A stretch of DNA of 64,000 nt, taken from NCBI GenBank assembly GCA_033782935.1, contig JAWQEG010001234.1, positions 2,302,501-2,366,500 on the forward strand, given 5' to 3'. Positions 27,161 to 40,453 of the stretch are shown piece after piece (within the stretch, counting starts at the first letter, position 1; the number at the start of each line of letters is the position of its first letter). The stretch is from Petrolisthes cinctipes (taxonomy: Eukaryota; Arthropoda; Malacostraca; Decapoda; Porcellanidae). Made by a program: the position numbers and the translations under genes. The notes under the pieces are model-generated. The model did no database searches. It was given only the letters and a program-made list of their open reading frames with translations, and was not told where the DNA came from.

Positions 27161-30100
27161 ATCAAAAGTCTTTCACAGGGTGGTAGGTGTGTGGGTGCCA
27201 TTACATTGCTTGGACAGTAAATATCAACAGTCATTCATCGGGTGTTGGGTGTGTGGGTGTCATTATAGTGCTTGGACTGTTCATATCGACAGTCATTCAT
27301 GAGGTGGTGGGTGTGTGGGTGTCATAACAGTGCTTAGACTCTAAATATTAACAGTCATTCATGGGTTGGTAGGTGTGTGGGTGTCCTTACAGTGCTTGGA
27401 GTGTAAATATCAACAGTCATTCATTGGATAGTGGGTGTGTGGGCGTCATTACAGTGATTGGACTGTAAATATCAAGAGAACATTCAAGTGGTGGTTGGTG
27501 TGTGGGTGTCATTATAGTGTTTGGACTGTAAATATCAATAGTCATTCATGGTGTGGTGGGGGTGTTGGAGTAATTACAGATCTTGGACTGTAAATATCAG
27601 CTGTCATTTATTGGGGTGGTGGGTGTGTTGGTGTCATTACAGTGCTTGGGCTGTAAATATCAACAGTCATTCATAGGGTGGTGGTTGTGTGGGTTTCATT
27701 AAAGTGCATGGACTGTAAATATGGACAGTCATTCATGGGTTGGTGGATGTGTGGGCATCATTACAGTGCTTGGACTGCAAATATCAACAGTCATTTAGAG
27801 TTTGGTGGGTGTGTGGCTTTCATTACAGTGCATGGATTATAAATATAAACAGTCATTCATATGGTGGAGGGTGTGAGGGTATCATTTCAGTGCTTGGACT
27901 GTAAATATCAGAAGTCATTTATTGGGCGGTGGGTGTGTGGGTATCATTACAATGCTTGGATTTTAAATATCAACAGTCATTTATAGTTTGGTGGGTGTGT
28001 GGGTGTCATTACGTTGCATGGACTGTAAATATCAACAGTCATTCATGGGGTGGAGGATGTGAGGGTTTCATTTCATTGCTTAGACTGTAAATATCAACAG
28101 TCATTCATGGGGTGGTGGGTGTGTGGGTATCATTACAATGCTTGGATTGTAAATATCAAAATTCATTCATGGGGTGGTGGGTGTGTGGGTGTCATTACAG
28201 TGCTTGGACTATAATTAAAAACAATGATTCATAGGAAAGGAGGGTGTGTGTGTGTGTGTTATTACAAGGCTTGACCTATAAATATCAACAGTCATTAATG
28301 GGGTGGTTGGTCTGTGGGTGTCATTACAGTGCTTGGACTGTAAATGTCAACAGTCATTCATAAGGGGTGGGTGTGTGAGTATCATTACAGTGCTTGGACT
28401 GTAAATATCAACAGTAATTTATGGGATTATAGGTGTGTTGGGGTCATTACAGTGCTTGGACTGTAAATATCAACTGTCATTCATTAGGTGGTGGGTGTGT
28501 GGGTATCATTACATTGCTTGGGCTGTAACTATCAACAGTCATTCATCGGGTGGTTGGTGTGTGGGTGTCATTACAGGGTTTGGACTGTAAATATCAACTG
28601 TCATTTATGGGGTGGTGGGTGTGTTGGAGTAATTACAGTGCTTGGACTGTAAATATCAACTGTTATTCATTGGAGTGGTGGGTGTGTGGGTGTCATTACA
28701 GTGCTTGGGCTGTAAATATCAACAGTCATTCATGGGGTGGTGCGTGTGTGGGTATCATTACAATGCTTGGATTGAATATATCAACAGTCATTCATGAGGT
28801 GGCGGGTGTTTGTGTTTCATACAGTACTTGGACTGTAAATATCAACTGTCATTCATAGGGTTGTGGGTGTGTTGGTGTCATTACAGTGTTTGGACTGTAA
28901 ATATCAACAGTCATTCATTGGGTAGAGGGTGTGAGGGTGTCATTTCAGTGTTTAGACTGTAAATATCAACAGTCATTTATGGGGTGGTGGGTGTGTGGAT
29001 ATCATTACAATGCTTGGATTGTAAATATCAACAGTCATTCATGGGGTGGCGGGTGTGTGGGTGTCATTATAGTGTTTGGAGTGTAAATATCAACAGTCAT
29101 TCATGAGGTGGTGGGTGTGTATGTGTTATTACAGTGCTTGGACTGTAAATATCAACAGTCATTCATGTGGTGGTGGGTGTGTGGGTGTCATTACAGTGCT
29201 TGGACTATAAATATCAATGGTCATTCATGGATTGGTGGGTGTGTGGGTATCATTAGAGTGCTTGGACTTTAAATATCAACAGTCATTCATGAAATGGAGG
29301 GTATGTGGGTGTCATTACAGTGCTTAAAATGTAAATATCAACAGTCATTCATGGGGTGGTAGGTGTGTGGGTGTCATTACAGAGATTGGACTGTAAATAT
29401 CAACAGTCATTCAAGGGGTGGTAGGTGTGTGTGTGTCATTACAGTGCTTGACCTGTAAATTTCAACAGTCATTAATGGGGTGGTGGGCCTGTGGGTGTCA
29501 TTACAGTTCTTGGACTGTAAATGTCAACAGTCATTCATAAGGGGTATGTGTGTGGGTATCATTACAGTGCTCGGACTGTAAATATCAAAAGTCTTTCATG
29601 GGGTGGTAGGTGTGTGGGTGCCATTACATTGATTGGACAGTAAATATCAACAGTCATTCATGGAGTGGTGGGTGTGTTGGTGTAATTACAGTGCTTGGAC
29701 TGTAAATATCAACTGTCATTCTTGAGGTGGTGGGTGTGTGGGTATCATTACATTGCTTGGGCTGAAACTATCAACAGTCATTCATTGGGTGGTGGGTGTG
29801 TGAGTTTCATTACAGTGCATGGACTGTAAATATGGACAGTCATTCATGGGTTGGTGGATGTGATAGCATTATTACAGTGCTTGGACTGTAAATATCAACA
29901 GTCATTTATAGTTTGGTGGGTGTGTGGGTGTCATTACGGTGCATGGACTGTAAATATCAACGGTCATTCATGGTGTGGAGGGTGTGATGGTTTCATTTAA
30001 TTGCTTAGACTGTAAATATCAAAAGTCATTCATGGGGTGGTGGGTGTGTGGGTATCATTACAATGCTTGGATTGTAAATATCAAAAGTCATTCATGGGGT

Positions 30101-31949
30101 TATGGGTGTGTTGGTGTCATTACAGTGCTTGGACTATAATTATAAACAGTCATTCATGGGAAAGGTGGGTGAGTGTGTGTGTGTGTGTGTGTGTCATTAC
30201 AGTGTTTGACCTGTAAATATCAACAGTCATTAATGGGGTGGTTGGTCTGTGGGTGTCAATACAGTGCTTGGACTGTAAATGTCAACAGTCATTCATAAGG
30301 GGTTGGAGTGTGGGTATTATTACAGTGCTTGGACTGTAAATATCAACAGTAATTCATGGGGTGGCAGGTGTGTGGGTGTCATTACAGTGATTGTAGTGTA
30401 AATATCAACAGTCATTCATGGGGTGGTTGGTGTGTGGGTGTCATTACAGTGCTTGGACTGTAAATATCAATAGTCATTCATAGGGTGGTAGGTGTGTGGG
30501 TATCATTACATTGCTTTGACTGTAAATATCATCAGACATTCAATGGGTGGTGGGTGTTTGGGTGTCATTACAGTGCTTGGACTGTAAATATCAACAGTTA
30601 TTCATGGGGTGGTAGGTATGTGGCTGTCATTAAAGTGCTTGGAGTGTAAATATCAACAGTCATTTATGGAGTGGTGTGTATGTGGTTATCTTTACAGTGC
30701 TTAGACTGTAAATATCAACAGTCATTTATAGGGTGGTGAGTGTGTGGGTGTCGGTACAATGCGTAGACTGTAAATATCAACAGTTATTAATGGGGTGGTG
30801 TATGTGTGGGTATCATTAAAGTGCTTGGACTGTAAATATCAACAGTCATTCATGGGGTGGTGGGTATGTGGGTCTCATTGCAGTGCTTAGAATGTAAATA
30901 TCAACAGTCATTCATAGGTTGGTAAGTGTGTGGGTGTTATTACAGTGAGTGGACTGTAAATTTCAAAAGTCATTAATTAGGGTGGTGAGTCTGTTAGTGT
31001 CATTACAGTGCTTGGACTGTAAATGTAAACAGTCTTTCATAAGGGGTATGTGTGTGGGTATCATTACAGTGCTTGAACTGTAAATATCAAAAGTCTTTCA
31101 TGGGGTGGTAGGTGTGTGGGTGCCATTACATTGATTGGACAGTAAATATCAACAGTCATTCATGGTGTGGTGGGTGTGTTGGTGTAATTACAGTGCTTGG
31201 ACTGTAAATTTCAACTGTCATTTAAGAGGTGGTGGGTGTGTGGTTATCATTATATTGCTTGGGCTGTAACTATTAACAGTCATTCATTGGGTGGTTGGTG
31301 TGTGGGTGTCATTACAGTGCTTGGACTGTAAATATCAAAAGTCTTTCAGGGGGTGGTAGGTGTGTGGGTGCCATTACATTGATTGGACAGTAAATATCAA
31401 CAGTCATTCATGGGGTTTTGGGTGTGTGGGTGTCATTATAGTGCTTGGATTGTAAATATCAACAGTCATTCATGGTGTGGCAGGTGTGTGGGTATCATTA
31501 TAGTGATTGTAGTGTAAATATCAACAGTCATTCATGAGGTGGTGGGTGTGTAGGTGTTATTACAGTGATGGGACTGTAAATATCAACAGTCATTCATGGG
31601 GTGGTGGGTGTGTGGGTGTCATTACAGTGCTTGGACTGAAAATATCAATTGTCATTCATAGGGTGGTGCGCGTGTGGGTGTCATTACCGTGCTTGGACTG
31701 TAAATATCAATAGTCATTCATGGGGTGGTGGGTGTGTGGGTGTCATTACAGTGCTTGGACTGTATATATAAACTTTCATTCATGGGGTGGTAGGTATGTG
31801 GGTGTCATTACAGTGCTTGGAGTGTAAATATCAACAATCATTCATGGGGTGGTGGGTATGTGGGTGTCTTTACAGTGTTTGAAATGTAAATATCAACAGT
31901 CATTTATGGGGTGGTGGGTGTGTGGGTGTCATTACAGTGCTTGAACTGT
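27161..31949 (+). repeat. Satellite region ancestral to HOR-C and HOR-D
   Basis: Monomer order here resembles the later 2.1-2.3-kb HORs but more loosely. For example, 29,341-29,640 aligns with about 33,580-33,850, and the TG-expanded landmark monomer occurs near 28,230 and 30,160. No gene or foreign insertion seen. Confidence 0.6.
30173..30194 (+). repeat. (GT)11 microsatellite inside landmark monomer
   Basis: The G/T tract of the monomer that begins GGGAAAGGTGGG is expanded to about 11 GT units, against two to four in ordinary monomers. Confidence 0.9.
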
Positions 31950-34565
31950 AAATTTTAACAGTTATTCATGGAGTGGTGTTTGTGTGGGTATCATTACAGT
32001 GCTTGGACTGTAAATATCAACAGTCATTCATGGGGTGGTGGGTATGTGGGTGTCATTACAGTGCTTAAAATGTAAATATCAACAGTCATTCATGGGGTTG
32101 TAGGTGTGTGGGTGTCATTACAGTGATTGGACTGTAAAAATAAACAGTCAATTAAGGGGTGGTAGGTGTGTGTGTGTCATTACAGTGCTTCGACTGTAAA
32201 TGTCAACAGTCATTCATAAGGGGTGGGTTGGTGTGTTGGTGTCATTACTTTGCTTGGATTGTAAATATCAACAATAATTCATGGAATGGTAAGTGTGTGG
32301 GTGTCATTACACTGATTGGACCTTAAATATCAATAGTCATTCAAGGGGTGGTTGGTGTGTGGGTGTCAGTACAGGATTTGGACTGAAAATACCAACAGTC
32401 ATTTATGGGATGGGGGGTGTGTTGGAGTAATTACAGTGCTTGGACTGTAAATATCAACTGTCATTCATTGGGGTGGTGGGTGTGTGGGTGTCATTACAGT
32501 GCTTGGGCTGTAAATATCAACAGTCATTCATGGGGTGGTGGGTGTGTGGGTATCATTACAATTCTTGGATTGTAAATATCAACAGTTATTCATGGGGTGG
32601 TGGGTGTGTGGGTGTCATTACAGTGCTTGGACTGTAAATATCAATAGACAATTATGGGGTGGTGGGTGTGTGGGTATCATTACATTGCTTTGACTGTAAA
32701 TATCATCAGTCATTCATGGAGGGGTGGGTGTGTGGGTGTCATTACAGTGCTTGGACTGTAAATATCAACTGTCATTTATGGGGTTGTAAATATGTTGGTG
32801 TCATTACAGTGTTTGGACTATAAATATCAACAGTCATTCATGAGGTGGCGGGTGTGTGAGTGTTATTACAGTGCTTGGACTGTAAATATCAACAGTCATT
32901 CATGGGGTGGTGGGTGTGTGGGTGTCATTACAGTGCTTGGACTGTAAATATCAATAGAAAATTATGGGGTGGTGGGTGTGTGGGTATCATTACTTTGCTT
33001 TGACTGTAAATATCATCAGTCATTCATGGAGTGGTGGGTGTGTGGGTGTCATTACAGTGCTTGGACTGTAAATATCAACTGTCATTCATGGGATGGTTTT
33101 CATATGGGTGTCATTACAGTGCTTGGACTTTAAATATCAATAGTCATTTATGGGTTGGTGGGTATGTGGATGTCTTTACAGTGCTTGGACTGTAAATATC
33201 AACAGTCATTCATGGGGTGGACGGTGTGAAAGTGTCATTTCAGTGTTTGGACTGTAAATATCAACAGTCATTCATGGGGTTACGGGTGTGTGTGTGTCAT
33301 TATAGTGATTGGAGTGTAAATATCAAAAGTTATTCATGAGGTTGTGGGTGTGTAGGTGTTATTATAGTGCTTGGACTGTAAATATCAATAGTCATTTATT
33401 GAGTGGTGGGTGTGTGGGTGTCATTACAGTGCTTGGACTGAAATTATCAACAGTTATTCAATGGGTGGTGTTTGTGTGGGTATCATTACAGTGCTTGGAC
33501 TGTAAATATCAACAGTCATTCATGGGGTGGTGGGTATGTGGGTGTCATTGCAGTGCTTAAAATGTAAATATCAACAGTCATTCATGGGGTGGTAGGTGTG
33601 TGGGTGTCATTACAAAGATTGGACTGTAAAAATCAACAGTTATTCAAGGGGTGGTAGGTGTGTTTGTGTCATTACAGTGCTTGACCTGTAAATTTCAACA
33701 GTCATTAATGGGGTGGTGGGTCTGTGGGTGTCATTACAGTGCTTGGACTGTAAAGGTCAACAGTCATTCATAAGGGGTATGTGTGTGGGTATCATTACAG
33801 TTCTTGGACTGTAAATATCAAAAGTCTTTCATGGGGTGGTAGGTGTGTGTGTATCATTACATTGCTTGGACTATAACTATCAACAGTCATTAATGGGGTG
33901 GTGGGTGTGTGGGTGTCATTACAGTGCATGGACTGTAAATATGGACAGTCATTAATGGGTTGGTGGATGTGTTAGCATCATTACAGTGCTTGGACTGTAA
34001 ATATCAACAGTCCTTTATAGATTGGTGGGTGTGTGGTTGTCATTACGGTGCATGGACTGTATATATCAACAGTCATTCATGGGGTTGAGGGTGTGAGAGT
34101 TTCATTTTAGTGCTTGGACTGTAAATATCAACACTTATTCATGGGAAAGTTGGGTGTGTGTGTGTGTGTGTGTGTCATTACAGTGCTTGACCTGTAAATA
34201 TCAACAGTCATTAATGGGGTGGCTGATCTGTGCGTGTCATTACAGTGCTTGGACTGTAAATGTTAACAGTCATTCAAAGGGGTGGGTGTGTGAGTATCAT
34301 TACAGTGCTTGGACTGTAAATATCAAAAGTCTTTCATAGGGTGGTAGGTGTTTGGGTGCCATTACATTGATTGGACAGTAAATATCAACAGTCATTCATG
34401 GGGTGGTGGGTGTGTGGGTGTCATTATAGTGCTTAAACTGTAAATATCAAAAGTCATTCATGAAGTGGTGGGTGTGTGGCTCTCATTACATTGCTCGAAC
34501 TTTAAATATCAACAGTCATTTATGGGTTGGTAGGTATGTTGGTGTCATTACAGTGCATGGACTGT
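31950..34565 (+). repeat. HOR-C copy 1, 2,616 bp
   Basis: First of three copies, measured from the marker AAATTTTAACAGTTATT at 31,950, 34,566 and 36,867. This copy has five monomers (about 312 bp) near 32,720-33,030 that are absent from copy 2. The offset changes from 2,615 to 2,303 across that point. Confidence 0.85.
34154..34175 (+). repeat. (GT)11 microsatellite inside landmark monomer
   Basis: Expansion at the same monomer position as 30,173-30,194, in HOR-C copy 1. Confidence 0.9.
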
Positions 34566-36866
34566 AAATTTTAACAGTTATTCATGGGGTGGTGTTTGTG
34601 TGGGTATTATTACAGTGCTTGGACTGTAAATATCAACAGTCATTCATGGGGTGGTGGGTATGTGGGTGTCATTACAGTGCTTAAAATGTAAATATCAACA
34701 GTCATTCATTGGTGGTAGGTGTGTGGGTGTCATTACAGTGATTGGACTGTAAATATAAACAGTTAATCAAGGGGTGGTAGGTGTGTGTGTGTCATTACAG
34801 TGCTTCGACTGTAAATGTCAACAGTCATTCATAAGGGGTGGGTTGGTGTGTTGGTGTCATTACAGTGCTTGGACTGTAAATATCAACAATAATTCATGGA
34901 ATGGTAAGTGTGTGGGTGTCATTACACTGATTGGACCTTAAATATCAAGAGTCATTCAAGGGGTGGTTGGTGTGTGGGTGTCATTACAGGGTTTGGACTG
35001 AAAATACCAACAGTCATTTATGGGATGGGGGGTGTGTTGGAGTAATTACAGTGCTTGGACTGTAAATATCAACTGTCATTCATTGGGGTGGTGGGTGTGT
35101 GGGTGTCATTACAGTGCTTGGGCTGTAAATATCAACAGTCATTCATGGGGTGGTGGGTGTGTGGGTATCATTACAATGCTTGGATTGTAAATATCAACAG
35201 TTATTCATGGGGTGGTGGGTGTGTGGGTGTCATTACAGTGCTTGGACTGTAAATATCAATAGACAATTATGGGGTGGTGGGTGTGTGGGTATTATTACAT
35301 TGCTTTGACTGTAAATATCATCAGTCATTCATGGAGTGGTGGGTGTGGGTGTCATTACAGTGCTTGGACTGTAAATATCAACTGTCATTCATGGGATGGT
35401 TTTCATATGGGTGTCATTACAGTGCTTGGACTTTAAATATCAATAGTCATTCATGGGTTGGTGGGTATGTGGATGTCTTTACAGTGCTTGGACTGTAAAT
35501 ATCAACAGTCATTTATGGGGTGGACGGTGTGAGAGTGTCATTTCAGTGTTTGGACTGTAAATATCAACAGTCATTCATGGGGTTACGGGTGTGTGTGTGT
35601 CATTATAGTGATTGGAGTGTAAATATCAACAGTTATTCATGAGGTTGTGGGTGTGTAGGTGTTATTATAGTGCTTGGACTGTAAATATCAACAGTCATTT
35701 ATTGAGTGGTGGGTGTGTAAGTGTCATTACAGTGCTTGGACTGAAATTATCAACAGTTATTCATGAGGTGGTGTTTGTGTGGGTATCATTACAGTGCTTG
35801 GACTGTAAATATCAACAGTCATTCATGGGGTGGTGGGTATGTGGGTGTCATTGCAGTGCTTAAAATGTAAATATCAACAGTCATTCATGGGGTGGTAGGT
35901 GTATGGGTGTCATTACAGTGATTGGACTGTAAAAATCAACAGTTATTTAAGGGGTGGTAGGTGTGTGTGTGTCATTACAGTGCTTGACCTGTAAATTTCA
36001 ACAGTCATTAATGGGGTGGTGGGTCTGTGGGTGTCATTACAGTGCTTGGACTGTAAAGGTCAACAGTCATTCATAATGGGTATGTGTGTGGATATCATTA
36101 CAGTTCTTGGACTGTCAATATCAAAAGTCTTTCATGGGGTGGTAGGTGTGTGTGTATCATTACATTGCTTGGACTATAACTATCAACAGTCATTAATGGG
36201 GTGGTGGGTGTGTGGGTGTCATTACAGTACATGGACTGTAAATATGGACAGTCATTAATGGGTTGGTGGATGTGTTAGCATCATTACAGTGCTTGGACTG
36301 TAAATATCAACAGTCCTTTATAGATTGGTGGGTGTGTGGTTGTCATTACGGTGCATGGACTGTATATATCAACAGTCATTCATGGGGTTGAGGGTGTGAG
36401 AGTTTCATTTTAGTGCTTGGACTGTAAATATCAACACTTATTCATGGGAAAGGTGGGTGTGTGTGTGTGTGTGTGTCATTACAGCGCTTGACCTGTAAAT
36501 ATCAACAGTCGTTAATGGGGTGGCTGATCTGTGCGTGTCATTACAGTGCTTGGACTGTAAATGTTAACAGTCATTCAAAGGGGTGGGTGTGTGAGTATCA
36601 TTACAGTGCTTGGACTGTAAATATCAAAAGTCTTTCATAGGGTGGTAGGTGTTTGGGTGCCATTACATTGATTGGACAGTAAATATCAACAGTCATTCAT
36701 GGGGTGTTGGGTGTGTGGGTGTCATTATAGTGCTTAAACTGTAAATATCAAAAGTCATTCATGAAGTGGTGGGTGTGTGGCTCTCATTACATTGCTCGAA
36801 CTCTAAATATCAACAGTCATTCATGGGTTGGTAGGTGTGTTGGTGTCATTACAGTGCTTGGACTGT
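34566..36866 (+). repeat. HOR-C copy 2, 2,301 bp
   Basis: Very close copy of 31,950-34,565 lacking five monomers. It has a TG-expanded landmark monomer at 36,457-36,476. Confidence 0.87.
36457..36476 (+). repeat. (GT)10 microsatellite inside landmark monomer
   Basis: Same position in HOR-C copy 2; one unit shorter than in copy 1. Confidence 0.9.
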
Positions 36867-38858
36867 AAATTTTAACAGTTATTCATGGGGTGGTGTTTGT
36901 GTGGGTATCATTACAGTGCTTGGACTGTAAATATCAACAGTCATTCATGAGGTGGTGGGTATGTGGGTGTCATTACAGTGCTTAAAATGTAAATATCAAC
37001 AGTCATTCATAAGGTGGTAGGTGTGTGGGTTTCATTACAGTGATTGGACTGTAAATATAAACAGTCAATCAAGGGGTGGTAGGTGTGTGTGTGTCATTAC
37101 AGTGCTTCGACTGTAAATGTCAACAGTCATTCATAAGGGGTGGGTTGGTGTGTTGGTGTCATTACAGTGCTTGGACTGTAAATATCAACAATAATTCATG
37201 GAATGGTAAGTGTGTGGGTGTCATTACACTGATTGGACCTTAAATATCAAGAGTCATTCAAGGGGTGGTTGGTGTGTGAGTGTCATTACAGGGTTTGGAC
37301 TGAAAATACCAACAGTCATTTATGGGATGGGGGGTGTGTTGGAGTAATTACAGTGCTTGGACTGTAAATATCAACTGTCATTCATTGGGGTGGTGGGTGT
37401 GTGGGTGTCATTACAGTGCTTGGGCTGTAAATATCAACAGTCATTCATGGGGTGGTGGGTGTGTGGGTATCATTACAATGCTTGGATTGTAAATATCAAC
37501 AGTTATTCATGGGGTGGTGGGTGTGTGGGTGTCATTACAGTGCTTGGACTGTTAATATCAATAGACAATTATGGGGTGGTGGGTGTGTGGGTATCATTAC
37601 ATTGCTTTGACTGTAAATATCATCAGTCATTCATGGAGTGGTGGGTGTGTGGGTGTCATTACAGTGCTTGGACTGTAAATATCAACTGTCATTCATGGGA
37701 TGGTTTTCATATGGGTGTCATTACAGTGCTTGGACTTTAAATATCAATAGTCATTCATGGGTTGGTGGGTATGTGGATGTCTTTACAGTGCTTGGACTGT
37801 AAATATCAACAGTCATTCATGGGGTGGACGGGGTGAGAGTGTCATTTCAGTGTTTGGACTGTAAATATCAACAGTCATTCATGGGGTTACGGGTGTGTGT
37901 GTGTCATTATAGTGATTGGAGTGTAAATATCAACAGTTATTCATGAGGTTGTGGGTGTGTAGGTGTTATTATAGTGCTTGGACTGTAAATATCAACAGTC
38001 ATTTATTGAGTGGTGGGTGTGTAAGTGTCATTACAGTGCTTGGACTGAAATTATCAACAGTTATTCATGGGGTGGTGTTTGTGTGGGTATCATTACAGTG
38101 CTTGGACTGTAAATATCAACAGTCATTCATGGGGTGGTGGGTGTGTGTGTATCATTACATTGCTTGGACTATAACTATCAACAGTCATTAATGGGGTGGT
38201 GGGTGTGTGGGTGTCATTACAATACATGGACTGTAAATATAGACAGTCATTAATGGGTTGGTGGATGTGTTAGCATCATTACAGTGCTTGGACTGTAAAT
38301 ATCAACAGTCCTTTATAGATTGGTGGGTGTGTGGTTGTCATTACGGTGCATGGACTGTATATATCAACAGTCATTCATGGGGCTGAGGGTGTGAGAGTTT
38401 CATTTTAGTGCTTGGACTGTAAATATCAACACTTATTCATGGGAAAGGTGGGTGTGTGTGTGTGTGTGTGTCATTACAGTGCTTGACCTGTAAATATCAA
38501 CAGTCGTTAATGGGGTGGCTGATCTGTGCGTGTCATTACAGTGCTTGGACTGTAAATGTTAACAGTCATTCAAAGGGGTGGGTGTGTGAGTATCATTACA
38601 GTGCTTGGACTGTAAATATCAAAAGTCTTTCATAGGGTGGTAGGTGTTTGGGTGCCATTACATTGATTGGACAGTAAATATCAACAGTCATTCATGGGGT
38701 GTTGGGTGTGTGGGTGTCATTATAGTGCTTAAACTGTAAATATCAAAAGTCATTCATGAAGTGGTGGGTGTGTGGCTCTCATTACATTGCTTGAACTCTA
38801 AATATCAACAGTCATTCATGGGTTGGTAGGTGTGTTGGTGTCATTACAGTGCTTGGAC
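36867..38858 (+). repeat. HOR-C copy 3, about 1,992 bp
   Basis: Third copy, lacking about five monomers that copy 2 has near 35,840-36,150. The landmark monomer is only 1,996 bp after that of copy 2. Its 3' part is also the start of HOR-D. Confidence 0.82.
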
Positions 38859-40453
38859 TGTAAATATCAACAGTCATTCATGAGATGGTAGGTGTGTGGG
38901 TGTCATTACAGTGATTGGACTGTAAATATCAACAGTCATTTATGGGGTGGTGGGTGTGTGGGTATCATTACAATGCTTGGATTGTAAATATCAAAAGTCA
39001 TTCATGGGATGGTGGGTGTGTGGGGATCATTACAGTGTTTGGACAGTAAATATCAACAGTCATTCATGAGGTGGTGGGTGTGTGGGTGTTATTACAGTGC
39101 TTGGACTGTAAATATCATCAGTCATTCATGGGGTGGTGGGTGTGTGGGTGTCATTACAGTGCTTGGACTGTAGATATCAATAGTCATTCATGGGGTGGTG
39201 GGTGTGTGGGTATCATTACATTGCTTTGACTGTAAATATTATCAGTCATTCATGGGGAGGTGGGTGTGTAGGTGTCATTACAGTGCTTGGACTGTAAATA
39301 TCAACTGTCATTCATGGGGTGGTGGGTATGTGGGTGTCATTAAAGTGCTTGGAATGTAAATATCAACAGTCATTCATAAGGTGGTGGGTATATGGGAGTC
39401 TTTACAGTGCTTGGACTGTAAATATCAACAGTCATTTATGGGGTGGTGGGTGTGTGGTTGTCATTACAGAGCTTGGACTGTAAATATCAACAGTTATTCA
39501 TGGGGTGGTGTTTGTGTGGGTATCATTAAAGTGCTTGAACTTTAAATATCAACAGTCATTCATGGGGTTTTGGGTATGTGGGTGTCATTGCAGTGCTTAG
39601 AATGTAAATATCAACAGCCATTCATGGTGTGGTAGGTGTGTGGGTGTCATTACAGTGATTGGACTGTAAATATCAACAGTCATTCAAGGGATGGTAGGTT
39701 TGTGTGTGTCATTACAGTGCTTGACCTGTAAATATCAACAGTTATTAATGGGGTGGTGGGTCTGTGGGTGTCATTACAGTGCTTGGACTGTAAATGTCAA
39801 CAGTAATTCATAAGGGGTGGGTGTGTGGGTATCATTACAGTGCTTGGACTGTAAATATCAACAGTAATTCATGGGATGGTAGGTGTGTTGGTGTCATTAC
39901 AGGGCTTGGACTGTAAAAATCAACAGTAATTCTTTAGATGGTAGGTGTGTGGGTGTCATAACAGTGATTGGACTGTAAATATCAAGAGTCATTCGAGGGG
40001 TGGTTGGTGTGTGGGTGTCATTACAGTGCTTGGGCTGTAAATATCAACAGTCATCAATTGGTTGGTGAGTGTGTGGGTATCATTACAATGCTTGGATTGT
40101 AAATATTAACAGTCATTCATGGGGTGGCAGGTGTGTGTTTCATACAGTGCTTGGAGTGTAAATATCAACAGACATTAATGGGGTTGTGGGTGTTTGGGTG
40201 TCATTACAGTGTTTGAACTGTAAATATTAACAGTCATTCATGAGGTGGTGGGTGTGTGGGTGTTATTACAGTGCTTGGACTGTAAATATCAATAGTCATT
40301 CATGGGGTGGTGGGTTTGTGGGTGTCATTACAGTGCTTGGACTGTAAATATCAACTTTCATTTATGGGGTGGTGGGTATGTGGGTGTCATTACAGTGCTT
40401 GGAGTGTAAATATCAACAGTCATTCATGAGGTGGTGGGTATGTTGGTGTCTTT
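38345..40453 (+). repeat. HOR-D copy 1, 2,109 bp
   Basis: Unit of 34 monomers. ACACTTATTCATGGG at 38,430 aligns with 40,539, and long stretches after 38,880 match 40,990 onward. Its first 0.5 kb is shared with the end of HOR-C copy 3, so HOR-D arose by joining a HOR-C tail to new monomers. Confidence 0.83.
38452..38471 (+). repeat. (GT)10 microsatellite inside landmark monomer
   Basis: Same position in HOR-C copy 3 / HOR-D copy 1. Confidence 0.9.
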